Positions 1 to 8,344 of a stretch of 47,423 nt of DNA are shown here, in pieces. Location: assembly GCA_028877265.1 (NCBI GenBank), contig JAPPGX010000032.1, positions 1 to 47,423 of the forward strand, given 5' to 3'. The notes below the pieces were generated by a model. That model saw only the letters and a program-made list of their open reading frames with translations. It ran no database searches and was not told the origin of the DNA. The stretch comes from Acidobacteriota bacterium. GTDB taxonomy: Bacteria > Acidobacteriota > Vicinamibacteria > Marinacidobacterales > Marinacidobacteraceae. The first letter of the stretch is position 1, and every line of letters starts with the position of its first letter. The position numbers were made by a program, and so were the translations under genes.

Positions 1-55
<55 letters not shown>

Positions 56-165
56 GTGCCGGCTAAAGCCGGCGTTCCAGGCCGGGTGCGCCACGGTGCC
101 GGCCCGGGGGGCCCCGGCGTAACATTCCGGGAACGGGCGACGAGTTCCGGGAGTTTTCTTGAGCG

Positions 166-1161
166 ATGCCAAGCGCCACCGAAGTCAGTCAGCTCACCGC
201 GAAGGGGCGTGAGGTCCGTTCCGCCTTTGCCGACCGCTTGACCGCCGAGCTCGGCCGGGTCGTGGTCGGGCAGCAAGGGGTCGTGGAGCGGGTGCTGATC
301 GGCCTGCTCACCCGCGGCCACCTGCTCATCGAGGGGGTGCCCGGAATCGCGAAGACGCTGCTCGCCAAGAGCGTTGCCGAGAGCGTGCGGGCCGATTTCT
401 CCCGCGTCCAGTTCACACCCGACCTGCTGCCGGCCGACCTGATCGGAACCCTCATCTACGACCAGCGGAACCAGACCTTCGTGCCAAGGAAGGGGCCGGT
501 GTTCACGAACTTCCTGCTGGCCGACGAGATCAACCGGGCTCCCGCCAAGGTGCAGAGCGCGCTGCTCGAAGCGATGCAGGAGCGCCAGGTGACCATCGGC
601 GACGAGACCTGGAAGCTGGACGAGCCGTTCGTGGTGCTGGCGACCCAGAACCCGATCGAGCAGGAAGGCACCTACCCGCTCCCCGAGGCCCAGGTGGACC
701 GCTTCATGATGAAGCTGCGGATGGGTTTCCCGGAGCTCGACGACGAACGGGTCATCCTCAAGCGGATGGCCAACTTCGCCGTGCCGCGCGTCGAGCCGGT
801 CCTCGGTCCCGAAGAGATCGCCACCGCCCGGGACGCCGTCGAGGCGGTCTACGTGGACGACCGGATCCGCGACTACATCCTTTCGCTGGTGCGGGCGACC
901 CGCGATCCCGGCGCCTTCGGGGTCGATATCGCCGGGCTCGTGGAGCACGGCGCATCGCCACGGGCGAGTCTCGACCTCTACCGGGCGGCCCGGGCGCGCG
1001 CGTTCCTGGAGGATCGGGACTTCACCGCCCCCGAGGACGTCAAGCACCTGGCGCCCGACGTGATGCGGCACCGGCTCATCCTCTCCTACGAGGCGGAAGC
1101 GGAAGAGGTGGACGGCGACGAGATCGTCCGGCGGGTGCTGGACGCGGTGGAGGTTCCCTGA
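166..1161 (+). CDS. moxR: MoxR-family AAA+ ATPase
   Basis: A 331-residue MoxR-type AAA+ ATPase, a chaperone-like ATPase thought to act with VWA proteins in maturation of membrane or periplasmic complexes. The Walker A loop reads GVPGIAKT near residue 58; an alanine in place of the second glycine is common in MoxR proteins. Walker B with sensor residues reads LLADEINRAPAKVQ near residue 120, and the ATQNPIEQEGTYPLPEAQ sensor-1 region follows, typical of the AAA_3 family. The C-terminal part matches the helical lid. The length is normal for the family. It is the first gene of the Bat operon but is separated from the DUF58 gene by a 276-bp repeat element. No strong ribosome binding site precedes the ATG. 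Confidence 0.95.
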   Translation: MPSATEVSQLTAKGREVRSAFADRLTAELGRVVVGQQGVVERVLIGLLTRGHLLIEGVPGIAKTLLAKSVAESVRADFSRVQFTPDLLPADLIGTLIYDQRNQTFVPRKGPVFTNFLLADEINRAPAKVQSALLEAMQERQVTIGDETWKLDEPFVVLATQNPIEQEGTYPLPEAQVDRFMMKLRMGFPELDDERVILKRMANFAVPRVEPVLGPEEIATARDAVEAVYVDDRIRDYILSLVRATRDPGAFGVDIAGLVEHGASPRASLDLYRAARARAFLEDRDFTAPEDVKHLAPDVMRHRLILSYEAEAEEVDGDEIVRRVLDAVEVP

Positions 1162-1176
1162 CAACCGGTCCGCTCA

Positions 1177-1452
1177 AACAGCCTGTGGAGAAAGTCGCGC
1201 GGCATTCCCGAGCTACGAAACATGGAGGCCGGCTGTCGCCGTCCCCCATGCTTCGTGCTCAAGGGGTCTCCGCGGGGCTCTCGCCCCGCTCCGGAAGCGA
1301 ACGGGACGGTGCATCCCGGCTGAACCGCGCCGCTTCGCGGCCCTCATCGTTGCGTTTCGGTCGGAATACACCCGGTATTCCTCCCTCACGCGCCTTGTCA
1401 GCCGGGCGTCTCGCCGTTCTCGGTGCTCACGCCACTTTCTCCACAGGCTGTT
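1177..1452. repeat. Inverted-repeat element, copy A (276 bp, with 91-bp insert)
   Basis: The ends form a perfect 19-bp inverted repeat (starting AACAGCCTGTGGAGAAAGT). The interior shares long identical blocks with copies B (21202-21386) and C (45223-45407): a GCCGC/GCGGC hairpin, the segment around GCAACGATGAGGG on the opposite strand, and the hairpin GGAATAC-ACCCG-GTATTCC at 1363-1381. Compared with the 185-bp copies, A carries about 91 extra bases roughly between 1205 and 1300. It fills the whole gap between moxR and the DUF58 gene and ends only five bases before the TTG start of the latter. A short open frame inside it is not supported as a gene. It resembles a MITE or large palindromic REP-type element. 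Confidence 0.85.
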
Positions 1453-1457
1453 AAACG

Positions 1458-2462
1458 TTGGTGGCCTCGAAAGAAGCGCCCGCCGCAGCGGGGCGCGGCA
1501 AAGCTCCGACGGGCTTCTTCGCCTCGCTGTTTTCGCCGCGCACCGCGTCCGGGAAATCGGGACCTTCGGCCGAGGTCTCGACCGCGGAACTGCTCGCCCG
1601 GGTGCGGCACATCGAGATCCGCACCCGCAAGCTGGTGACCGAGGCGCTGGCGGGCGCCTATCTGAGCACCTTCAAGGGGCAGGGGATGGAGTTCTCGGAG
1701 GTCCGCGAGTACGCGCCGGGCGACGACATCCGCTCGGTGGACTGGAACGTCACCTCGCGAACCGGAGATCTCCACGTCAAGAAATTCGTCGAGGAGCGCG
1801 AGCAGACGGTGCTGTTCCTCCTCGACGTCTCGCGCTCCTTCGCGTTCGGCAGCCGGCGCGACTTCAAGCGGGCCACGGCCGCCGAGGCGTCCGCCGCGCT
1901 CGCCTTCTCGGCCATCCGGTCCGGGGACCGGGTCGGGGCGCTGCTCTTTACCGACCGCCCCGAAATCCGGCTTCCGGCGCGGAAGGGGCGCCGGCACGGC
2001 CTCCGGGTGCTCCGGGACCTCCTCTACTTCGAGCCCGAAGGCGCCGGGACCGACATCGCCGAGGCGCTCAGCGTCCTGAATCGGGCGGTGCGCCGGCGCG
2101 CGACCGTCTTCCTGGTCAGCGATTTCGTCGGCGATCCCCCCGAGCGCTGGGTGCGCCCCCTCCGGGTGGCGGCGCGCCGGCATGACCTGATCGCCGTCCG
2201 GGTCACCGACGTCCGCGAGCACGCGCTTCCGGACGTCGGGCTTGTCGAACTCGAGGACGCCGAGTCCGGAGTACCCGTGCGGCTGGACACGTCGGACCGG
2301 CGGGTCCGGGACGCCTTCCGCGACCGTGCCCTGAAGGCCCGCGCGGCGGCGGCCCGGGCCCTTCGGGAGACGGGTGTGGATGTGGTCGAGGTGACGGCGG
2401 GAGAGCCCTACGACGCGCCCCTGCGCAAGTTCTTCCGCATGCGGGAGAGGCGGCGGCGATGA
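1458..2462 (+). CDS. DUF58 domain protein of the Bat operon
   Basis: A 334-residue DUF58 protein, the usual companion of MoxR and Bat VWA proteins. The family core is clear around residues 70-130: SEVREYAPGDDIRSVDWN, then a basic stretch and FLLDVSRSFAFGS, which resembles a VWA MIDAS strand (D-x-S-x-S). There is no membrane segment, so it is probably cytoplasmic. The start is TTG at 1458 or GTG at 1461; both lie right after the terminal inverted repeat of copy A and neither has a convincing Shine-Dalgarno sequence, so translation may depend on coupling or on the folded repeat. The stop overlaps the next start as ATGA. Confidence 0.93.
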   Translation: MVASKEAPAAAGRGKAPTGFFASLFSPRTASGKSGPSAEVSTAELLARVRHIEIRTRKLVTEALAGAYLSTFKGQGMEFSEVREYAPGDDIRSVDWNVTSRTGDLHVKKFVEEREQTVLFLLDVSRSFAFGSRRDFKRATAAEASAALAFSAIRSGDRVGALLFTDRPEIRLPARKGRRHGLRVLRDLLYFEPEGAGTDIAEALSVLNRAVRRRATVFLVSDFVGDPPERWVRPLRVAARRHDLIAVRVTDVREHALPDVGLVELEDAESGVPVRLDTSDRRVRDAFRDRALKARAAAARALRETGVDVVEVTAGEPYDAPLRKFFRMRERRRR

Positions 2463-3514
2463 GGCGCACGCTTCCGGTGACCGCGCTCTTCGCCCTGGTG
2501 GCGGCAACCGCCGCCAGCGGCGCCGGCCAGCCCGGACCGGGACCGCCTTCCAGCGCCGTTGCCGAAGTCGTCGCCGAGCCGGTGGAGGTCGGGGACGTCT
2601 TCGAGCTGGAAGTCGTCGTGGAGCACCCCGAAGGTGCGGAAGCCGCCCCGGTCCTCGAGGAGAGCCTCGGCGACTTCCGGGTGCTCGGGGCGGTCCCGCT
2701 CGAGGCGGATGGCGCCCCCGCCGGCGAGAGCCGGTTCCGCCTCCGGCTGGGCGCCTTCGTGCTCCCCGGCGACCACGAGATCCCGCCCGTGCCGGTCGGT
2801 GTCCGGGCCGCGAACGGCGAGCTCGCGCTCATCGAGACGCCGCCGGCGCCGGTGCGGGTGGTCTCGTCGTTGCCGCCCGAGTCCGAAGCGGCAGAGGGAG
2901 ACATCCATGACATCCGGGGGCCGTTCGAACTGAACGTGCCCCCGCGGTGGGGAGCGATCGGCCTGCTCGCGCTGGGAGTCCTGGTCCTGCTCGCCGCCGC
3001 CTGGTGGTTCTGGCGCCGCCGCGGCGCCCGGGAAGCGCCGGCCGTGCCGCTCCCTCCGCCGGCGGCGGAGGCCGAGGCCGCGCTCGCCCGGCTGGCCCGG
3101 GAGGGACTCCTCGAGAGGGGCGACGTGGTGGGCTATTACGAGCGTCTCGCCGGGATCATGAAGCGCTACGCGGGGCGCCGGTTCGAGACCGCGTGGAGCG
3201 AACGGACCACCGGGGAGATCCTCAGGGACCTGCGGCTCCGCGCGGCGCCCGAACACCGCGAGGCGCTGACGCTCCTGGCGTCCATCCTGGGTGAGGCCGA
3301 TCTCGCCAAGTTCAGCGAACGGGCCTTCCGGCCGGACGCCGCGCAGTCGCGGTTCCGGGAGGCGGGGATGTTTCTGGACCGGACCCGGCCGCCGCTCACC
3401 GCGGAACCGGATTCCGGGGACGCCCGGGAGGAGGAACTCGCGCTGCCTTCCGGCGCCGCCGTACCGCCCGCCGTGATGTCCGGCGGGACGAGCCGCGAGG
3501 GGAGGGCCCGCTGA
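2459..3514 (+). CDS. Membrane protein of the Bat operon (DUF4381/BatD-like)
   Basis: A 351-residue protein with an N-terminal signal peptide, a beta-rich extracytoplasmic domain (about residues 35-145), one transmembrane helix near 163-183 (GLLALGVLVLLAAAWWFW) and a cytoplasmic tail of about 160 residues. The tail has YERLAGIMKRYAGRRF followed by the TTGEIL signature seen in the C-terminal regions of BatD and DUF4381 proteins. It overlaps the DUF58 gene (ATGA) and the next gene (TGATG), so it is translationally coupled in the operon. It occupies the slot of the DUF4381 protein in other Bat operons. Assignment rests on position and architecture; the extracytoplasmic domain is not specifically recognised. 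Confidence 0.75.
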   Translation: MRRTLPVTALFALVAATAASGAGQPGPGPPSSAVAEVVAEPVEVGDVFELEVVVEHPEGAEAAPVLEESLGDFRVLGAVPLEADGAPAGESRFRLRLGAFVLPGDHEIPPVPVGVRAANGELALIETPPAPVRVVSSLPPESEAAEGDIHDIRGPFELNVPPRWGAIGLLALGVLVLLAAAWWFWRRRGAREAPAVPLPPPAAEAEAALARLAREGLLERGDVVGYYERLAGIMKRYAGRRFETAWSERTTGEILRDLRLRAAPEHREALTLLASILGEADLAKFSERAFRPDAAQSRFREAGMFLDRTRPPLTAEPDSGDAREEELALPSGAAVPPAVMSGGTSREGRAR

Positions 3515-4491
3515 TGCGCCTGCTGTGGCCGGCGGCGCTCCTGCTGCTGCTCCTGGTGCCGCTGTTCGTCGTGCGCGCGCGGCAGCTCGCGCCGCCGTCG
3601 CTCCGGTTCCCGGAGGCGGCCGGGCTGCGAGAGTTGCCCCGTTCGCTCCGTTCCCGGCTCGCTTTCCTTCCCGGGGCGCTCGTGCTCGCCGCGCTGACGC
3701 TCGCCGCGGTCGCGCTTGCCCGTCCCCAGACCGGGATCACCGAGGAGACCGGCACCAGCCTCGGGGTGGACATCGTGCTCGCCCTCGACATCTCCTCGAG
3801 CATGCGGGCGGAGGACTTCGCCCCGGCCAATCGCCTGGTCGCGGCCAAGGAGGTGCTCGAGGACTTCATCGACCGGCGGACGGACGACCGCCTGGGGGCG
3901 GTGGCGTTCGCCCGGAACGCGGTGACGCTCAGCCCCCTGACGCTCGATCACGGCGTCCTCACGGACCGGCTGCGGGAGGTGGACATCGGCGACATCCCCG
4001 ACGGGACCGCCATCGGCAATGCCATCGCCGCCTCGGTCAACCGGCTGGCGGGCTCGGAGGCGGAGAGCCGGGTCATCGTCCTGCTCACCGACGGGGTCTC
4101 CAACGCCGGGGAAATCCACCCGTTGACCGCCGCCGGGTTGGCCCGGACCCGGGGAATCCGGGTCTATACGGTGGGCGCCGGGAGCCAGCAGGGCGGGCGG
4201 ATGGTCATGCGGCGGCCCGACGGCTCCCTCGACGTCCGGAACGCGCCCGGCATCGACGAAGCGATGCTGACCGAGGTCGCGGACGCGACCGGGGGCCGCT
4301 ACTTCCGGGCCCGCGACAGCGAGGGTCTCCGGGCGGTCTACGAGGAAATCGACGCCCTGGAGAGGACCGAACTCCGGGCGCCGACCTGGACGAGCTGGTC
4401 GGACGACGGACCCCGGCTCGCCGGATGGGCGGCGGTCCTGCTGTTTTCGGGGATGGCGCTCGGCGCCACGGTGCTCAGGACTGCGCCATGA
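3514..4491 (+). CDS. batA: VWA domain membrane protein BatA
   Basis: A 325-residue BatA-type protein: two N-terminal hydrophobic helices, a von Willebrand factor A domain with MIDAS motif D-I-S-S-S at residues 92-96, the later MIDAS threonine/aspartate region in LLTDGVSNAGEI, and a C-terminal transmembrane helix (GWAAVLLFSGMALGA). Length and layout match the Bacteroides aerotolerance protein family. The metal-binding VWA faces the periplasm and probably binds a partner. It is coupled to the previous gene by TGATG and its stop overlaps the start of an 18-codon micro-ORF that leads into batB. Confidence 0.93.
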   Translation: MRLLWPAALLLLLLVPLFVVRARQLAPPSLRFPEAAGLRELPRSLRSRLAFLPGALVLAALTLAAVALARPQTGITEETGTSLGVDIVLALDISSSMRAEDFAPANRLVAAKEVLEDFIDRRTDDRLGAVAFARNAVTLSPLTLDHGVLTDRLREVDIGDIPDGTAIGNAIAASVNRLAGSEAESRVIVLLTDGVSNAGEIHPLTAAGLARTRGIRVYTVGAGSQQGGRMVMRRPDGSLDVRNAPGIDEAMLTEVADATGGRYFRARDSEGLRAVYEEIDALERTELRAPTWTSWSDDGPRLAGWAAVLLFSGMALGATVLRTAP

Positions 4492-4544
4492 CTTCCGGAA
4501 CACGACGGCGCCCGGCGCCCGTTCCGCGAGCGGGGGCTCGCTGA
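4488..4544 (+). CDS. 18-codon micro-ORF bridging batA and batB
   Basis: A short frame begins with an ATG that overlaps the batA stop (ATGA) and ends with TGA one base before the batB ATG. The predicted peptide is rich in Arg, Pro and Ala. It fills exactly the only gap in an otherwise overlapping operon, so a ribosome finishing batA could read through it and reinitiate at batB. It is more likely a coupling device than a functional peptide; chance cannot be excluded. Confidence 0.35.
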   Translation: MTSGTRRRPAPVPRAGAR

Positions 4545-4545
4545 G

Positions 4546-5574
4546 ATGCGCTTCGGGGAGCCGTCGGCGCTGCTTCTGCTGCTGCTCTTCCCGCTGGCGG
4601 CGGGGCTCGTCCTCCTGGCGGCGCGCCGCGGACGGAGGGTCCTCGGCCGCTTTGGCATCCGCACGGCGGCGCTGGTCGAAGGAGACAGCCGCAACCGCCG
4701 GCGGTTCCGGGATTTCCTGCTGCTGGGCGCCGTCCTCCTGCTCGCGACCGCGGCGGCCCGCCCGCAGTGGGGACGGCAGGAACAGGAGGTGACCCTGGTC
4801 GGGGTGGACGTCGTGCTGGCGATGGACACCTCCTTCAGCATGGACGCCCGCGACGTGGCGCCTTCCCGAATGGAGCGGGCGCGCTACATCGCCGGCGAGC
4901 TGCTCGACCGCATGGTCGGGAACCGGGTGGGGATCGTGGCGTTTTCCGGGACGGCCTTCACCCAGTGCCCGCTCACCCATGATCTCGGCGCCGTTCGAAC
5001 CCTGCTCGCCGGGATCGCCACCGGTGCGGTGGAGAGTCCCGGCACGAACCTGGCCGCCATGATCGAGGAGGCGGCGCGCGCCTTCGAGCGGCGGGAGAGC
5101 CGGCACCGGGTGGTGGTGCTGCTCACCGACGGCCAGCAGGACGACCTCCGGGTCGCCGCGGTCGGCGACGTGGCCCGGACGGCGAACGAACACGACATCG
5201 TGGTCCTTCCAGTCGGAGTGGGGACGCCGGGCGGGGCCACCATCCCGGCGGACTCGGATTCGGGGCCGACCCTGATGCGCGACGCCGCCGGTTCTCCCAT
5301 CGTGAGCCGGCTCGACCGCGCGGCGCTGTCCGAACTGGCGGCCCTCACCGGAGGCGCTTTCTTCGAGGTGTCCGCCGACGATCGGGAAATCGAAGGGTTG
5401 ACGGCCCGGATCGCCGGGATCGAAGGGGGGGAGCTCGGGGCCCGGATCTCCCGGCGTTACCGGGAGCAGTTCTGGATCCCCGTGGCGCTCGCCGCCGGTG
5501 CGATCACCGCGGCCGGGTTCGCGGGCCCCTCGCGCCGCCGTCGTTCCCCGGCGGTGAGAGGAGCGGCTTCGTGA
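4546..5574 (+). CDS. batB: VWA domain membrane protein BatB
   Basis: A 342-residue BatB-type protein and paralogue of the preceding BatA. It has N-terminal hydrophobic helices, a VWA domain with MIDAS D-T-S-F-S at residues 94-98, the AFSGTAFTQCPLT segment typical of BatB, LLTDGQQDD as the later MIDAS region, and a C-terminal helix (WIPVALAAGAITAAGFAG) with a basic tail. BatA and BatB are thought to form a complex at the inner membrane with BatC-E. The stop overlaps the batC start as GTGA. Confidence 0.93.
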   Translation: MRFGEPSALLLLLLFPLAAGLVLLAARRGRRVLGRFGIRTAALVEGDSRNRRRFRDFLLLGAVLLLATAAARPQWGRQEQEVTLVGVDVVLAMDTSFSMDARDVAPSRMERARYIAGELLDRMVGNRVGIVAFSGTAFTQCPLTHDLGAVRTLLAGIATGAVESPGTNLAAMIEEAARAFERRESRHRVVVLLTDGQQDDLRVAAVGDVARTANEHDIVVLPVGVGTPGGATIPADSDSGPTLMRDAAGSPIVSRLDRAALSELAALTGGAFFEVSADDREIEGLTARIAGIEGGELGARISRRYREQFWIPVALAAGAITAAGFAGPSRRRRSPAVRGAAS

Positions 5575-6422
5575 GCCGCGCCGCGTTCGTCCTGCTGATG
5601 GCGGCGCAGTTGTTCGGCGGGGGGGAAAGGAACACCCGGGAGGGGGCGGAGCACTTCGAAGCGGGCCGCCTGGAAGAAGCGCTGCGCGCCTTCTCGCGCG
5701 CGGAGGGAGAGTTCCCGGACGCGCCCGAGAACGATCTCAACATCGCCGGCGTCCACTACCGGCTGGGTGAGGCGGACGGCGTCCCGGCCGACGAGGAGGG
5801 TCCGCTCGCCGAGGCGCTCCGCGGCTATCAGGCGGCGCTCGCGGGAGGCGCCGGCGGCGCGGTCCGGCGCGACGCCTTCTACAACCTGGCCAACACCCTG
5901 TTCCGGGGCGGCGCGTTCCGGGAGGCGGCGGCGGCGTACGGGGAGGCCATCGCCCTCGACCCGGACGACCGTGAGGCGCGCCAGAACCTGGAATGGGCGC
6001 TGCGCGCCGCCGACGAAGAAGAACAGCAGGGGGAGTCGCAGGATCAGGAACCGCAGGATCAGCAGCCGCGGGACCAGGAAGGACAGGAACAGCAGAGCCC
6101 CCAGGAACAGGGGCAGGACCCCCAGGACTCGCCGTCCTCCGGGGATCGGGACCAGGAGTCCGGGCAGGAACCGCAGCCCCCGCCGCCGGACGGCTCCCCA
6201 CAGTCGCAGGATCAGCCACCTGCCGACGATACGAGCGGCAGCGCACCCGAGGATGCCGGTCCGGGCGCCGAAACGCCGGACTCTGCCCCCGGTGAGGTGC
6301 CGGAGATCAGCCCCGAGCAGGCGGAGCGCATCCTCGCCGCGCTCGCCGAAGTGGAACGGGCGTTTCAGGAGGACCGGCTCGAGAAGCGCCGCGCCCGCGC
6401 CCTCCGGAGGGGCCGTCACTGA
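5571..6422 (+). CDS. batC: TPR protein BatC
   Basis: A 283-residue tetratricopeptide protein starting at GTG. TPR units occupy about residues 20-145 (EALRAFSRAEGEFP; DAFYNLANTLFRGGAFREAA; ALDPDDREARQNLEWAL). A long low-complexity tract of Gln, Glu, Asp, Pro and Ser follows (about 145-245), as in other BatC proteins, then a short charged helix (ISPEQAERILAALAEVERAF). A hydrophobic N-terminus suggests export or anchoring. It is coupled to batB and batD by overlapping stop/start codons. Confidence 0.88.
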   Translation: MSRAAFVLLMAAQLFGGGERNTREGAEHFEAGRLEEALRAFSRAEGEFPDAPENDLNIAGVHYRLGEADGVPADEEGPLAEALRGYQAALAGGAGGAVRRDAFYNLANTLFRGGAFREAAAAYGEAIALDPDDREARQNLEWALRAADEEEQQGESQDQEPQDQQPRDQEGQEQQSPQEQGQDPQDSPSSGDRDQESGQEPQPPPPDGSPQSQDQPPADDTSGSAPEDAGPGAETPDSAPGEVPEISPEQAERILAALAEVERAFQEDRLEKRRARALRRGRH

Positions 6423-8344
6423 TGCAACGGTGGTTCGTGACCGCGGCCCTGGCGGTCCTCTTTGCGCCGGCCGTCCAGGCGCAGGACTCCGCCGAGGCGA
6501 ACGTGGACGCGGACCACATCGGGATCGAGGACACGCTGACCCTGACGGTTTCGGTGCCCGAGGAGCGCGGCGGGGCCCCCGTGCTCGCCGGCCTCGCGGG
6601 TTTCGAGGTGCTCGGCAGCCAGCGGGTGTCGAAGACGGAGATCGTCAACTTCCAGATGACGCGCGCGACGGAATGGATCTACCGGCTCCGGCCGCTGGCG
6701 GTCGGGGAACTGACGATCCCGGAGATTCCGGTTCCCGGATACTCGCCGGCCCCACCGATCCGGGTGCGGGTGGAGCAGGGCAGCCTCCGCCCCCGCGCTC
6801 CGGATCCACTCGCCTCTCCGTTCTCGTCGCCCTTCTCCTCTCCCTTCGGTTTCGGGGATCCCTTCGACCGGCTGCGGCGCCGCGAAGAAGCGGTCCCGGA
6901 GGTTCGGGAAGAGGACGTCTTCGTCCGGGCCGAGGCGGCGGACTCCGGGGTGCGGGTGGGCGAGCAGGTCCTCGTCCTCTACCGGCTCTGGTCGCGGCTC
7001 CCGGTGTTTGCGGCGGCGCCGGTGGAGCTGGCCCAGCCGGAGGGGTTCTGGACCGAGGAGGTAGCACTCCCCGACGTTCCCTGGCAGGAACGTGGCCTGA
7101 GCGGGAACGAGATCCGGGAGCGCCGGAGCCTGCCGGGGCCCCGCCGCGAGCGCCGCACCCTGAACGGCGTGGCGTACGAGACCTACCCGCTGCTCATGCG
7201 CGCGGTCTTCCCGACCGGCGCCGGGGAACGCGAGCTCCCGGGACCGCGCTTCGAGATCGGGATCGAGGGCGCGCGCCGGTCTTTCTTCGGCCCGGAGCAG
7301 GTGGTGGTGGTCCGGGAGGCGCCCGCGGTCACGATCCGTGCCGAACCCCTGCCCGAAGCCGGGCGACCCGCCGGGTTCACCGGCGCGGTAGGGGACTACC
7401 GGCTAAGTGCCGAAGTCAGGCGGGACGGGTCGCCGCTGGGCGACCGGGCCGCGGCGGCCGGCGAGGCGCTCGTGCTCCGCGTCGAACTCGAAGGAAACGG
7501 CAACCTGCGGGCGGCCGGAACGCCGGTCCTTCCCGAGGAGCCCGAGACGCGGCGGGCAGTCCGCTTCTTCGACCCGGATGCGTCTTCCGAGACCGGCCTC
7601 CGGGAGGAGGCATCGGAACTCGCCTTCGGAGGCCGGCAGATCTGGGAGTTCCCGATGGTGCCCGAAGCCGGCGGGGTCCGGAACATCGCCGCCGTCACGC
7701 TCGATGTCTTCAACCCGCGGACCGGCGCCTACGAGGAGTTGGCCTCGGATCCCCTTCAGATTCGCGTGGAGGGAGCGGCCGCGGCCGCGCCGGGAACCGA
7801 AGGCCCGGTTGGGGTGGAGCGGTTCGGGGAGGACATCCGGTATCTGAAGCCCGTGGGGCCCGCGACGGGTCCCCCGGCCGGTCCCTGGCGTCCCGGAGCG
7901 CTCTTCGGATTGAGCCTCGCGCTGCCGGTGCTTTGGAACCTGGGCCTCCTCGCGGTTCGGCGGCGGCGGGCCTGGCGGGAAGCCAATCCGGCCGAATTCC
8001 GCCGTCTTCGGGCCGCCCGGGATGCCCAGCGGGTGCTCTCGCGGGTGGCGGGAGACGGGCCGGAGGCCGCCGCCCGGGTCGGGGACGCGCTCACCGAATA
8101 CGCGGCGGCGCGGCTGGGCGGGTCCCGGCACGGCTTCACTCCCGAGAGCGTGGCGCGGCGGCTCGAGGACGCCGGCGCCGCGGCCGATGCCGCCCGCCGC
8201 TTCCGGGCGCTCCTGTCCCGCTCGGAAGGGGCGCGCTTCGCCGCCTCGGGAGGGGCCGGCCAGGCGGGCTCCGACGCGAAGGAAGCCGCCGAACTCGTTC
8301 GCGAGCTCGAAGCGCAGCTCGGCAGGAAGGGAGGCGCGGGATGA
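6422..8344 (+). CDS. batD: BatD oxygen-tolerance family protein
   Basis: A 640-residue BatD protein: cleavable signal peptide (through AVQAQ near residue 20), several predicted immunoglobulin-like beta domains in the periplasm (about 25-450), one transmembrane helix near 493-515 (ALFGLSLALPVLWNLGLLAV) and a cytoplasmic tail with an alpha-helical C-terminal domain like that of the gene at 2459. The opening repeat (the region around VDADHIGIEDTLTLTVSV) is the usual BatD N-terminal domain. The length fits the family. It is coupled to batC (TGATG) and to batE (ATGA). Confidence 0.92.
   Translation: MQRWFVTAALAVLFAPAVQAQDSAEANVDADHIGIEDTLTLTVSVPEERGGAPVLAGLAGFEVLGSQRVSKTEIVNFQMTRATEWIYRLRPLAVGELTIPEIPVPGYSPAPPIRVRVEQGSLRPRAPDPLASPFSSPFSSPFGFGDPFDRLRRREEAVPEVREEDVFVRAEAADSGVRVGEQVLVLYRLWSRLPVFAAAPVELAQPEGFWTEEVALPDVPWQERGLSGNEIRERRSLPGPRRERRTLNGVAYETYPLLMRAVFPTGAGERELPGPRFEIGIEGARRSFFGPEQVVVVREAPAVTIRAEPLPEAGRPAGFTGAVGDYRLSAEVRRDGSPLGDRAAAAGEALVLRVELEGNGNLRAAGTPVLPEEPETRRAVRFFDPDASSETGLREEASELAFGGRQIWEFPMVPEAGGVRNIAAVTLDVFNPRTGAYEELASDPLQIRVEGAAAAAPGTEGPVGVERFGEDIRYLKPVGPATGPPAGPWRPGALFGLSLALPVLWNLGLLAVRRRRAWREANPAEFRRLRAARDAQRVLSRVAGDGPEAAARVGDALTEYAAARLGGSRHGFTPESVARRLEDAGAAADAARRFRALLSRSEGARFAASGGAGQAGSDAKEAAELVRELEAQLGRKGGAG

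Noticed and set aside
1185..1454. An 89-codon frame inside repeat copy A
   Set aside because: It is created by the repeat itself; copies B and C do not preserve an equivalent frame.
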